Of a DNA stretch of 64,000 nt, positions 1 through 7,612 are shown piece by piece. Source of the DNA: Onthomorpha sp937906975 (GTDB taxonomy: Bacteria; Bacteroidota; Bacteroidia; Bacteroidales; P3); NCBI GenBank assembly GCA_045614605.1, contig JAZLDH010000007.1:124001-188000 (forward strand), in the 5' to 3' direction. Under the pieces are notes generated by a model that worked only from the letters and a program-made list of their open reading frames with translations, ran no database searches and was not told the DNA's origin. The translations under genes were made by a program, and so were the position numbers. Position 1 is the stretch's first letter. Each line of letters begins with the position of its first letter.

Positions 1-1
1 T

Positions 2-439
2 CGTTCTCCAAAGAAGTTTGAGGAAGATGATTTGTCGAAAACCGAAAACGGAATTAGCTTTTTGCAATATTTTGTCTTCTTTTTAATAGGGGTTTATGGA
101 GGATTTGTTCAAGTGGGAACGGGTTTTCTTTTAATGACTGCGGGTTCTATGCTTTTGGGTTATAATATCATTAAAACCAATGCGGTGAAAATCTCTGTTA
201 TGGCATTATATACCATTGTTGCGGTATTGGTATTTTGGGGTGAAGGCACTATTCATTGGCAGTTTGGTTTGCTTCATTCTGTTGGAACTTTTCTTGGTTC
301 TTTTATCGCTACAAAAATTGCCTTTAAAAAAGGAAGTGGTTTTGTTCGTTGGGTGGTTATATTCGTTGTGATATTCACTTCATTATATTTGTTTAAGATT
401 GTGGATTTGAAAGAGTTTTTTCAAATTTTAATCAATTAA
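2..439 (+). CDS. TauE/SafE-family membrane permease, C-terminal part (cut by window edge)
   Basis: The reading frame is open to the left edge, so only the last ~145 residues are present; the TTG at 32 is internal and not a real start. Four hydrophobic segments are visible. The first contains a Gly-rich helix (GVYGGFVQVGTGFLLM), which is the typical start of the second half-repeat of TauE/SafE (DUF81) permeases, thought to export sulfite or organosulfonates across the inner membrane. The conserved 'K(T/I)NA.K' stretch follows (IIKTNAVKISVMALYT). The substrate cannot be told from this fragment. The next gene starts 55 bp downstream with its own promoter. Confidence 0.8.
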   Translation, partial: RSPKKFEEDDLSKTENGISFLQYFVFFLIGVYGGFVQVGTGFLLMTAGSMLLGYNIIKTNAVKISVMALYTIVAVLVFWGEGTIHWQFGLLHSVGTFLGSFIATKIAFKKGSGFVRWVVIFVVIFTSLYLFKIVDLKEFFQILIN

Positions 440-464
440 GAATAGATTTTTCCAATAAAAATAT

Positions 465-472
465 TATATTTG
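465..472 (+). promoter_or_regulatory. Bacteroidota -7 box for the PepSY-like lipoprotein gene
   Basis: TATATTTG matches the TAnnTTTG -7 consensus and lies 22 bp before the ATG at 495. No clear TTG -33 element lies at the 19-bp distance. Confidence 0.55.
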
Positions 473-494
473 CAGTTTTAAAACTAATTGAAAT

Positions 495-944
495 ATGAAA
501 AAAGTAGCATTATTATTGTTGGCATGCACATTTATAGCTTCTTGTGCAGTAAATAAAAATAGTAAGTATAAATCAGTAGATGAGAAAGATGTACCTGCTA
601 AGTTCGTACAAGACTTTAAGAAACGCCGTCCAGAAATAGAGCAAGCAAAATGGCAAATGGTAGATTCTACATGTTATATTGCAAACTTTGCTTCTTCAGG
701 AAATCAAGTTAGTATGCGTTTTCAAAATACATCGGTTGAAACAGCTTGGAATGTACCTATGGAATATACTCCTAAAGCAATTTTGGAATATATCAATCAA
801 AACTATCCTAGTTATAAAATAGAAAGTATAGATATTATAGAATTAAGAAATAAAAAGAGCTATAGAGCAATAATTTACAAAAAAGGCTCTGAAATAAAAC
901 TTCAATTTGACCTTCAAGGTTACTTCACAAAAGTAATGGAATAA
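495..944 (+). CDS. PepSY-like (DUF2874-type) lipoprotein
   Basis: 149 aa. A lipoprotein signal (KKVALLLLACTFIASC) gives a lipobox ending at Cys17, so the mature protein is lipid-anchored in the envelope. The rest resembles the PepSY-like fold of Bacteroidota periplasmic proteins (putative beta-lactamase-inhibitor-like family): paired segments of the type 'VP..F...FKKRRPEIEQAKWQMVDSTCYIANF' and 'P.AILEYINQNYPSYKIESIDIIE', each an amphipathic helix followed by beta strands. The role is unknown; PepSY proteins often inhibit proteases or bind peptides. It is monocistronic: own -7 box upstream and a strong hairpin terminator 20 bp after the stop. Confidence 0.75.
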   Translation: MKKVALLLLACTFIASCAVNKNSKYKSVDEKDVPAKFVQDFKKRRPEIEQAKWQMVDSTCYIANFASSGNQVSMRFQNTSVETAWNVPMEYTPKAILEYINQNYPSYKIESIDIIELRNKKSYRAIIYKKGSEIKLQFDLQGYFTKVME

Positions 945-963
945 TAGATTTTTATAATTAACG

Positions 964-1002
964 AAAAACGGTGAAGCATTTTTTCTTTGTTTCACCGTTT
1001 TT
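964..1002 (+). terminator. Rho-independent terminator A
   Basis: Stem AAACGGTGAA (from 966) pairs with TTCACCGTTT (991-1000) around an ATTTTTTCTTTG loop, followed by a T-run. The loop holds CTTTG at 985 and a second CTTTG follows at 1006, exactly 21 bp on. It is a near copy of the terminator at 2652, with compensatory changes in the stem. Confidence 0.85.
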
Positions 1003-1017
1003 TTTCTTTGTTTTATT

Positions 1018-1047
1018 TTGTAGATATATGTTTTTTTCATATTTTTG
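1018..1047 (+). promoter_or_regulatory. Canonical Bacteroidota promoter for the 1085 lipoprotein gene
   Basis: TTG at 1018-1020, a 19-bp spacer, then TATTTTTG at 1040-1047 (TAnnTTTG). The predicted start lies near 1053, giving a leader of about 30 nt. Confidence 0.65.
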
Positions 1048-1084
1048 CGGGCGTAAATATTTATAAACCATAAAAAATAAAATT

Positions 1085-1978
1085 ATGAAACGAACAATTA
1101 AAAAATTAGTATTAGTTGTAATGTGTTTTACACTAATATGTTGTGAAGAAAAGGAAAGTAATGATAATTCGTTTAACTTTCAGCAAAAAACAAAGACAGA
1201 AAATCCATTTAATTATCTTGGAGAAAGGCATAATCAAATTTTAGATGATTTTGCGGAGAGTTTAGGAAATTCTGTGCATTTTTCAACTAAGGATGTTTAT
1301 AATTTCAGTGTTAATGAAGGGCATTTGTCTTCTAATAATATTTCTTATTTGGATTATAAGCGTAGTTTAGATTCAATAGATGATATCACGTTTGATTATT
1401 TTTTTGGAACTTCTCCTAATGCGATAACAATAATAAATGATAGTATTGTTGCTAATTATTTAGATGATTTTAGAAGGATTACATTGAATGCAATTAGATC
1501 ATCTGTTGCTGTTTTGCCTAACGTATATGCTGATTCGATAGAGGTTTTGGAAGAAGGGTTTATGCATAATTATGGTAATTTATTAAATATTGAAGATTCT
1601 CTAAGATATGAAACTGTTCTAGGAATGTTGGCTATTGCAAAATATTCTTATCAGTATTGGTACGATGCTTCTTTTAATAAATCATCATTATGGTATCCTA
1701 TTATACAAAATAGATTGAATGTAAAAAGCGATAAACCAAGCTTTTGGGATAGATGTAAGGATGTAGTAAATGCAGTAGCGGCAGGAATAGCATGTGCCGC
1801 AGTAGATGTTTATACTTTTGCAACAGAAGCTTGTGGTTTATCTGCAACTATCTACAAAGATGCTTCTAATGATAGTGATATAGGGGCTGGTTTTGGGCCT
1901 TCTGTTAGTATAGGTTCTGGTGCGTGTGATAAAGCAGGTGATGCTTCGATGAATGCATTCTATGATGTGTTAGAGTAG
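1085..1978 (+). CDS. Uncharacterised lipoprotein with a small-residue-rich C-terminal segment
   Basis: 297 aa. The N-terminus (KKLVLVVMCFTLICC) is a lipoprotein signal with Cys20 or Cys21 as the acylated residue. Residues ~25-215 are acidic and mostly helical with no family I recognise. Residues ~220-297 differ sharply: an Ala/Gly/Ser-rich, Cys-containing stretch (NAVAAGIACAAVDVYTFATE, then Gly/Ser repeats and a last Cys near SGACDKAG) with four cysteines. Such a tail could be a membrane-interacting or bacteriocin-like segment, but that is speculation. It is followed 33 bp later by a small secreted barrel-like gene and shares its terminator, so the two probably form an operon. Confidence 0.6.
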   Translation: MKRTIKKLVLVVMCFTLICCEEKESNDNSFNFQQKTKTENPFNYLGERHNQILDDFAESLGNSVHFSTKDVYNFSVNEGHLSSNNISYLDYKRSLDSIDDITFDYFFGTSPNAITIINDSIVANYLDDFRRITLNAIRSSVAVLPNVYADSIEVLEEGFMHNYGNLLNIEDSLRYETVLGMLAIAKYSYQYWYDASFNKSSLWYPIIQNRLNVKSDKPSFWDRCKDVVNAVAAGIACAAVDVYTFATEACGLSATIYKDASNDSDIGAGFGPSVSIGSGACDKAGDASMNAFYDVLE

Positions 1979-2011
1979 TAAAATAATAATTATTATAATA
2001 ACTTAAATGCC

Positions 2012-2629
2012 ATGAAAAAAATAGTTTTCATTTTTACCTTAATGGTATTGTTAAGTAGTGCGTTGATTGCTCAAGATTCTGTATTTGATTCTAACTTTCT
2101 TAGATTTAAAGTTGGTATGGAATATAGAAATAATAGTCTTAATTCCAATTATTCTGCTAATCCAATTTTGACTTTTGGTTTGGATGCAAAAGTAATATAT
2201 AAAATACATAAGGGAAAATATTCAGATATGCTTGGTGTGCATGGTATTGTGGGAGGAGTGGATTATGGAATAGGTAAATCTAATCTTGAATGTGATGTTT
2301 ATTCATTTTCTGGTTATTTAGGAGGTTTTATAGAAGGGGTTGGTAATGCAGAAAAAATACCTTGCTTACAATTTATGTTAGGAGCAAAATACCAATATGA
2401 TAATATCTTGACACAGAATGAATCTTTCAATAGTCATTCTGTCGGTCCCATGTTTAGATTTTCTTATTATCAATGGAATTTTGAAACAGGCTATTTGTGG
2501 GGCGTTAATAAAATAGTTGATAATGATAAAATGAATACATTTTTCCTAAAATTATCAGTTTCTATTCCAACTTTTGGTTTTTCGTATAGAGCGAATATGA
2601 ATAAAACATTTAATGCTGCTACATTATAA
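2012..2629 (+). CDS. Outer-membrane beta-barrel-like secreted protein
   Basis: 205 aa with a signal peptide cleaved after ~AQD (KKIVFIFTLMVLLSSALIAQ). The mature part is made of alternating aromatic/glycine beta strands (FLRFKVGMEYRNN, FGLDAKVIYKI, YSFSGYLGGFIEGVG, FMLGAKYQYDNI, GPMFRFSYYQWNFETGYLWG), the pattern of a small 8-strand outer-membrane barrel. The family is not named with confidence. It is co-transcribed with the preceding lipoprotein (33-bp gap) and followed by a hairpin terminator. Binding partner or channel role is unknown; the lipoprotein is a natural candidate partner. Confidence 0.6.
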   Translation: MKKIVFIFTLMVLLSSALIAQDSVFDSNFLRFKVGMEYRNNSLNSNYSANPILTFGLDAKVIYKIHKGKYSDMLGVHGIVGGVDYGIGKSNLECDVYSFSGYLGGFIEGVGNAEKIPCLQFMLGAKYQYDNILTQNESFNSHSVGPMFRFSYYQWNFETGYLWGVNKIVDNDKMNTFFLKLSVSIPTFGFSYRANMNKTFNAATL

Positions 2630-2651
2630 AAATATACTTAATTAAATCAAC

Positions 2652-2698
2652 GAAAAGCGATGAAACATTTTTTCTTTGTTTCATCGCTTTTTTCTTTG
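2652..2698 (+). terminator. Rho-independent terminator B (paralogue of terminator A)
   Basis: Stem AAAAGCGATGAA pairs with TTCATCGCTTTT around the same ATTTTTTCTTTG loop as terminator A. Compared with A the stem differs at two base pairs, each changed on both sides (A-T to G-C and G-C to A-T), so pairing is kept. CTTTG cores lie at 2674 and 2694 and a CTAAG at 2715. Confidence 0.85.
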
Positions 2699-2729
2699 TT
2701 TTTTTTCGTTAAGTCTAAGAGTTTTTATG

Positions 2730-2737
2730 TATATTTG
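2730..2737 (+). promoter_or_regulatory. -7 box before the 2759 gene
   Basis: TATATTTG (TAnnTTTG) 22 bp before the chosen ATG. Its position after terminator B rules out the longer reading that starts inside the terminator. Confidence 0.5.
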
Positions 2738-2758
2738 CAAATTAAAATATTTGTATCA

Positions 2759-3241
2759 ATGAAAAAGTATCTTAAATTACTAAATAAGTCTTGGAATGCA
2801 ATGATTCTTATAGAGGTTGTGCTTGTTGCAATGTTCTATGTATTAACTTATTACTATTATTTGTCAAATGATGCTATTCTTTCAAAAGGACATAGCGTTA
2901 CTTTTTCATACGTTCTAATGCTTGTAATGGTTCTTTGTGTGTTTTTGGGTGGAAAGGGAATAAATCGTAAGGTAAAAGATTTGGTCTCTTTGCCTTTGCC
3001 TGAGAAATTAGAGAAATACAGAATGTTACAAATAAAACGTTTGCGTTTTTATTCAATAGTGAATATTACTGCATTGATTGGAATGTTTTTTTGTAATCAA
3101 AATTCATTTTTATTGTTTTCAGTCATTTCTATTTTATTGACTCTTTTAAGCAGAGTATCGGAATTGAAATTGAAAATGGAACTTTCTCTTAGTGAAGAAG
3201 AGATTGCGAATATGGAGAAGTTGAAATTTGAAAAAATATAA
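2759..3241 (+). CDS. Small integral membrane protein of unknown function
   Basis: 160 aa from the ATG at 2759. A longer frame starting at 2660 lies inside the terminator and upstream of the promoter, so it is rejected. Two hydrophobic helix pairs are visible: residues ~11-31 (MILIEVVLVAMFYVLTYYYY) with ~44-62, and ~98-135 as another pair, with a basic loop between (KGINRKVKDLVSLPLPEKLE) and an acidic C-terminal tail. No family is recognised. It lies 6 bp before the Nfn gene and could be co-transcribed with it, but no functional link can be shown. Confidence 0.6.
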   Translation: MKKYLKLLNKSWNAMILIEVVLVAMFYVLTYYYYLSNDAILSKGHSVTFSYVLMLVMVLCVFLGGKGINRKVKDLVSLPLPEKLEKYRMLQIKRLRFYSIVNITALIGMFFCNQNSFLLFSVISILLTLLSRVSELKLKMELSLSEEEIANMEKLKFEKI

Positions 3242-3247
3242 TATATT

Positions 3248-5506
3248 ATGTTTGAAATAAGAAGAAGAGAACAACTTACACCTAACATTTATCTAATGGA
3301 GATAAGTGCCTATTGGGTGGCAAGAGCTGCAAAACCTGGACAATTCATTATCATAATAATAGATGATAAAGGTGAAAGAATCCCTTTAACTATTTGTGAT
3401 TACAATAAAGAGGAAGGAACAATTACTATCGTTTTCCAAATAGTAGGAAAATCAACTGAAAAGTTGGCTAAGTTAGGAAAAGGAAATAAATTGAAAGATG
3501 TGGTTGGTCCTCTTGGTAAGGAATCTGAATTGATGTATGTTCCTGAAGAGGAAAAAGCAAATAAGAAAATCTTATTCGTTGCAGGGGGTGTTGGAACTGC
3601 TCCTGTGTATCCACAAGTTAAGTGGGTGAAAGAACACGGAATGAAGGCAGATGTGATTATCGGTACAAAAACTAAGAATACTCTTATTCTTGAAGATATG
3701 ATGAGAGAGGTGGCTGATAATCTTTATGTTTGCACTGATGATGGTTCGTATGGAATGAAGGGATTGGTAACTGATTGCGTAAAGAAACTTGTTGAAGAGG
3801 GTGCAAAGTATGATGAAGTGGTAGCAATTGGACCAATGGTGATGATGAAGTTCGTTTCTCTTTTGACAAAAGAACTTGGAATTAAAACAACTGTTAGCTT
3901 AAATTCATTGATGGTTGATGGTACAGGTATGTGTGGGGCATGTAGAGTAACAATTGGTGGAAAGACTAAGTTTACTTGTGTTGATGGTCCTGAATTTGAT
4001 GCACATCTTGTGGATTTTGACGAGGCTATCAGAAGACAATCAATGTATAAAACTCACGAAATAGCAACTGATTCAGAGGATCATAAGTGTAATCTTACTG
4101 CAGCGGTAAATCACACAATAAAGAAAAGACGTGTGCCTGTAAGAGAGCAAGATGCTGTTGTGAGAGTGAAGAATTTTGACGAGGTTTGCTACGGCTACAC
4201 AATGGAAGAGGCAATGGAAGAGGCAGATCGTTGTTTGCAATGTAAGAATCCTGGTTGTGTGAGTGCATGTCCTGTAAATATTGATATACCTTCTTTCATT
4301 AAACAAATAAGAGGTGGTCATGTTGGTCATTTTGCTCAAGCTTACAAAATTATTTCTTCATCTTCTGCTTTGCCTGCAGTGTGTGGTAGAGTTTGTCCTC
4401 AAGAAAGTCAATGTGAGGGTAGTTGTGTGTTGGGTAAAAAGGGAGATCCTGTTGCAATTGGTAAGTTGGAAAGATTTGTTGCTGATTGGGCAAGAGAGGT
4501 TAAATTGGATTTTACAGAGGTTCCTGCTTCAAATGGTAAGAAGGTTGCAATTGTGGGTAGTGGTCCAAGTGGTTTGACTTGTGCTGGCGACCTTGCTAAA
4601 ATGGGATACGATGTAACAATATTTGAGGCTTTACATCAAGCTGGTGGAGTATTGGTTTATGGTATTCCTGAGTTCCGTTTACCAAAAGAAAAGGTGGTTA
4701 AACAAGAGGTTGAAAACATTAAGAAATTAGGAGTTAAGATTGTAACAGACGTTATAATAGGTAGAAGTATCACAATAGATGAATTGTTTGATAAAGAAGG
4801 ATTCTCTGCTGTTTATATTGCTTCTGGTGCTGGTCTTCCTAAGTTTATGAATATCCCAGGAAAGAATTTAAATGGTGTTGTTTCAGCAAATGAACTTTTA
4901 ACAAGAAGTAATTTGATGAAAGCATACGAAGAGGGTTATGATACTCCTGTTTATCCTGGTAATGTAACAATTGTAGTTGGTGGAGGTAACGTTGCAATGG
5001 ACGCTGCTCGTACTGCAAGACGTTTAGGTGCAGAGGTGCATGTTGTTTATCGTAGAGGAAAGAACGAAATGCCTGCAAGAGTTGAGGAAATCCATCACGC
5101 AAAAGAAGAAGGAATTGAATTCCACTTTATGACTAACCCTATTGAAATAATGGGTGATGAAAAAGGTTGGGTGAAATCTGTGAAATGTATCAAGATGGAA
5201 CTTGGTGAACCTGATGCAAGCGGAAGAAGAAGTCCTGTTGAATTACCTGGTAGCGAACATGAATTACCTGCTGATTGTGTGATTATGGCATTGGGAACTG
5301 CTCCTAATAAATTAATCATAGATACAACAGAAAATCTTGATGCAACAGAGTGGGGCGGAATCCAAACTGATGAACACGCTGCTACTTCAAGAGAAGGTAT
5401 CTTTGCAGGTGGAGATGCTGTAATGGGTGCTGCAACTGTAATCCTTGCAATGGGTGCTGGTAAAAAGGCAGCAAAGAGTATAGATGAATATCTTAGAAAT
5501 AAATAG
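3248..5506 (+). CDS. Fused NADH-dependent ferredoxin:NADP+ oxidoreductase (NfnA-NfnB type)
   Basis: 752 aa, a fusion of two subunits that are separate in many bacteria. Residues 1-~280 are the NfnA/PyrK-like ferredoxin-reductase part: FAD motif around R44-T48, nucleotide-binding AGGVGTAP at 112-119, and a [2Fe-2S] site D224-x4-C229-x2-C232-x11-C244. The Asp plus three Cys pattern is that described for Nfn. Residues ~300-752 are the GltD/NfnB-like part: [4Fe-4S] cysteines 329, 332, 337, 341 and 379, 383, 389, 393, a dinucleotide fold at IVGSGPSG (435-442), and a second at VVGGGNVAMDAARTARRLGA. Nfn bifurcates electrons from NADPH to ferredoxin and NAD+ in the cytoplasm; database names may be 'glutamate synthase small subunit' or SudAB. 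There is no GltB large subunit nearby, which favours Nfn. Confidence 0.85.
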   Translation: MFEIRRREQLTPNIYLMEISAYWVARAAKPGQFIIIIIDDKGERIPLTICDYNKEEGTITIVFQIVGKSTEKLAKLGKGNKLKDVVGPLGKESELMYVPEEEKANKKILFVAGGVGTAPVYPQVKWVKEHGMKADVIIGTKTKNTLILEDMMREVADNLYVCTDDGSYGMKGLVTDCVKKLVEEGAKYDEVVAIGPMVMMKFVSLLTKELGIKTTVSLNSLMVDGTGMCGACRVTIGGKTKFTCVDGPEFDAHLVDFDEAIRRQSMYKTHEIATDSEDHKCNLTAAVNHTIKKRRVPVREQDAVVRVKNFDEVCYGYTMEEAMEEADRCLQCKNPGCVSACPVNIDIPSFIKQIRGGHVGHFAQAYKIISSSSALPAVCGRVCPQESQCEGSCVLGKKGDPVAIGKLERFVADWAREVKLDFTEVPASNGKKVAIVGSGPSGLTCAGDLAKMGYDVTIFEALHQAGGVLVYGIPEFRLPKEKVVKQEVENIKKLGVKIVTDVIIGRSITIDELFDKEGFSAVYIASGAGLPKFMNIPGKNLNGVVSANELLTRSNLMKAYEEGYDTPVYPGNVTIVVGGGNVAMDAARTARRLGAEVHVVYRRGKNEMPARVEEIHHAKEEGIEFHFMTNPIEIMGDEKGWVKSVKCIKMELGEPDASGRRSPVELPGSEHELPADCVIMALGTAPNKLIIDTTENLDATEWGGIQTDEHAATSREGIFAGGDAVMGAATVILAMGAGKKAAKSIDEYLRNK

Positions 5507-5507
5507 T

Positions 5508-6419
5508 ATGAAAAGTAGAGTTTTATTTCTATCAATGGCATTTCTTCTTTTGTGCTTAAGCTTTAGCGATAATCTTTCTGCACAAAGAAGAAATAAAGCC
5601 CCATTGATTAGATTGGGAGTAAGAGCAGGATTTAATATGAGCGACCTTACTTCTGCAAAAGGTTTAGATGTGTATAATGGATTGGCTTACTACAATGAAA
5701 GATTGGAGTATATAGGTTTTACTGACACAAAACCATTTAAGTATGGCTTTAATATTGGAGTTGCAGCTCAAGCTCAGTTGAATGATTACTTCTTTTTGCA
5801 ATCTAATTTCATGTACACAACAAAAGGGTATAAGCTAAATACTCAAAATGTTGAAATAGACGCAAAAGCAGATTATCTTCAAATTCCTATTGACCTTATT
5901 TATAAATATGAATTGAATGACGATTGGCGTTTGCTTGCTTCTGCGGGAGCGTTTTTCGGAGTGGGAATTTATGGATTCACAGATTTTGAAGACCATTTTG
6001 GTGAAAACGATTCTCCACGTTCACAACACCAAACAATTAGAGAGCCTTTTAGAAATGAAGAAACAGGAGTGCATAATTTAATTTGCTTTGACCCAACAGT
6101 GCATGGTGCAACTTATTGGAAAGATCGCAATGACACTTTTGCAACTGATGGAACTTGGCAAATAGATGGTGGTTTCCAAATAGGATTAGGCTTTGAATGG
6201 AAAAGTTTACAATTCTTAGTTCAATATCAATATAGCTTGACTCCGCTTTATGATTATAAAAAATCATTTACAGGAAGATATGAAGCAAAAGGGTATAATG
6301 ATATAAATAATTCATTTGAGTTTTTGAATCAAGAAATACCATCTTCTCCTCACCAACAATTGATTTCATTTAGCGTGTCATACTTTTTTGATAATTGGAA
6401 CCACGGAATACGTTGGTAA
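5508..6419 (+). CDS. Outer-membrane beta-barrel protein (PorT-like/OMP_b-brl)
   Basis: 303 aa from the ATG at 5508, one base after the Nfn stop codon; an upstream in-frame ATG (5484) lies inside Nfn and gives no signal peptide. The signal peptide ends near NLSAQ. The mature N-terminus APLIRLGVRAGFNMSDL is the hallmark first strand of the Bacteroidota 'outer membrane protein beta-barrel' (PorT-like) family, followed by FKYGFNIGVAAQAQLNDYFFLQ and FQIGLGFEWKSLQFLVQYQYS. The central part has an extended loop (residues ~165-215) rich in charged residues. Function unknown. It is translationally close to Nfn, but a shared operon need not mean shared function. Confidence 0.7.
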   Translation: MKSRVLFLSMAFLLLCLSFSDNLSAQRRNKAPLIRLGVRAGFNMSDLTSAKGLDVYNGLAYYNERLEYIGFTDTKPFKYGFNIGVAAQAQLNDYFFLQSNFMYTTKGYKLNTQNVEIDAKADYLQIPIDLIYKYELNDDWRLLASAGAFFGVGIYGFTDFEDHFGENDSPRSQHQTIREPFRNEETGVHNLICFDPTVHGATYWKDRNDTFATDGTWQIDGGFQIGLGFEWKSLQFLVQYQYSLTPLYDYKKSFTGRYEAKGYNDINNSFEFLNQEIPSSPHQQLISFSVSYFFDNWNHGIRW

Positions 6420-6428
6420 AATAATAGT

Positions 6429-6977
6429 ATGAAGAAATTACTAATAATAAGTTTATTTTTTTCAATTAGTTACATCGCTTATTGTCAGGAATTAAAACCT
6501 GACAAGGGCGATGTAACTCTTTCATACTCTAGTGCTATTGGAGAAAACTTTTTTGCCAATAGAATGGGAGTGGGCTATAATCAATGGCTTACTGATGATG
6601 TGGGTATAAGATTTGGAATTTCTTCAACGGATTTTATGTTTCGTTCTCCTTTATGTGATGTAGAAAATAAAGCTCCTTATTCTGCAAAAGGTAAACAAAT
6701 GGCTTTGAAGGCAAGTCTTGACTACAAAGCATCGGAAAAACTATTGATGAGTTTTTCTGCTTATTTTAGCAATATGGTTGTTGCAAATAATTTCTTCTAT
6801 ACAAGAGCAGTTAATGCTTCTTTTCGTTATATGTTTAGAGAAGACTCATTTATAGATGTGTCTTTAACAATTATGGATTCAAATAATCCTTTCGCTTTTT
6901 ACAATCCGTATATGCCATATCATAGACCACTTTATGATTACGGATTTGGTGGCTTTACTTCTTTCTGGCTACCATAA
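6429..6977 (+). CDS. Secreted beta-barrel-like protein
   Basis: 182 aa with a signal peptide (KKLLIISLFFSISYIAYCQ). The mature sequence alternates polar and aromatic/hydrophobic residues in short strands (GDVTLSYSSAIGENFF, MGVGYNQWLTDDVGIRFGIS, LKASLDYKASEKLLMSFSAYF) and ends in Trp-Leu-Pro. This looks like a small outer-membrane barrel, but no named family is recognised. It starts 9 bp after the PorT-like gene, so the two are likely co-transcribed. Its last 23 bp overlap the 3' end of the convergent O-methyltransferase gene. Confidence 0.6.
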   Translation: MKKLLIISLFFSISYIAYCQELKPDKGDVTLSYSSAIGENFFANRMGVGYNQWLTDDVGIRFGISSTDFMFRSPLCDVENKAPYSAKGKQMALKASLDYKASEKLLMSFSAYFSNMVVANNFFYTRAVNASFRYMFREDSFIDVSLTIMDSNNPFAFYNPYMPYHRPLYDYGFGGFTSFWLP

Positions 6978-7611
6978 GACCATCTCTAATAGGGATAATC
7001 AAATTATCTAAGCGTTCATCTTCTGTTACCATCTTGTTGAAATTCATTATAGATTTAGTTTCCTTATCGCTATCCTTTACCTCCAAAACTACTTTTCCGT
7101 ACCATAGGATATTATCAGCAATTAAAATTCCACCACTATTTAGTCTTTCAACACATTTCTCAAAATAGGTAGGATAATTCGCCTTATCGGCATCTATAAA
7201 TATTAAATCGAAATTTCCCTCTATTGTATCAACAACCTCTAAGGCGTTTCCAATATGTAGTTTTATCTTGTCTTGAAGATTAAACTTAGCAATAGTTTCT
7301 TCAATAAAGAATTGTAAACTTTCATCTCTTTCAATGGTGTGAACCATTCCACCTTCTTCTAAACCTTCTGCAAGACATAGAGTTGCGTATGAGGTAAAAG
7401 TTCCAATTTCTAAAACTCTTTTAGGCTTTACAAGCAAGGAAATGATTTTTAAAAGAGTGCCTTGCCAATTCCCACTAAGCATATTGGGACGTAAAAACTT
7501 GATATGAGTTTGTCTGTCAATGTATTTTAGTCTATCATCTTCTTTTGAACAAAATTCTTGACAATAATCTTCTATTCTTTTATCAAGAAATGGGTGGATT
7601 TGCTTTTCCAT
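6955..7611 (-). CDS. Class I SAM-dependent O-methyltransferase (family 3, caffeoyl-CoA type)
   Basis: 218 aa. SAM-binding motif I is VLEIGTFTSYATLCLAEGL (residues ~60-78), motif II-like acidic residue at the end of GMVHTIERDE, and the family-3 metal/active-site motif is DLIFIDADKANYPTYFE (Asp-Ala-Asp-Lys). The later GGILIADNILWYGKVV is also typical. Relatives are annotated as O-methyltransferase YrrM/caffeoyl-CoA O-methyltransferase; the natural substrate in bacteria is usually unknown. It lies 1 bp downstream of the OmpA-family gene in a minus-strand run that includes miaA and the CCA-adding enzyme. Confidence 0.85.
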   Translation of the reverse strand: MEKQIHPFLDKRIEDYCQEFCSKEDDRLKYIDRQTHIKFLRPNMLSGNWQGTLLKIISLLVKPKRVLEIGTFTSYATLCLAEGLEEGGMVHTIERDESLQFFIEETIAKFNLQDKIKLHIGNALEVVDTIEGNFDLIFIDADKANYPTYFEKCVERLNSGGILIADNILWYGKVVLEVKDSDKETKSIMNFNKMVTEDERLDNLIIPIRDGLMVARKK

Positions 7612-7612
7612 A

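Noticed and set aside
2660..2758. Extended N-terminus of the small membrane protein gene
   Set aside because: It would begin inside terminator B and upstream of the -7 box at 2730; the ATG at 2759 gives a sensible first helix.
5095..5541. 148-aa minus-strand frame across the end of the Nfn gene
   Set aside because: It is antisense to conserved NfnB motifs and has no start or family support.
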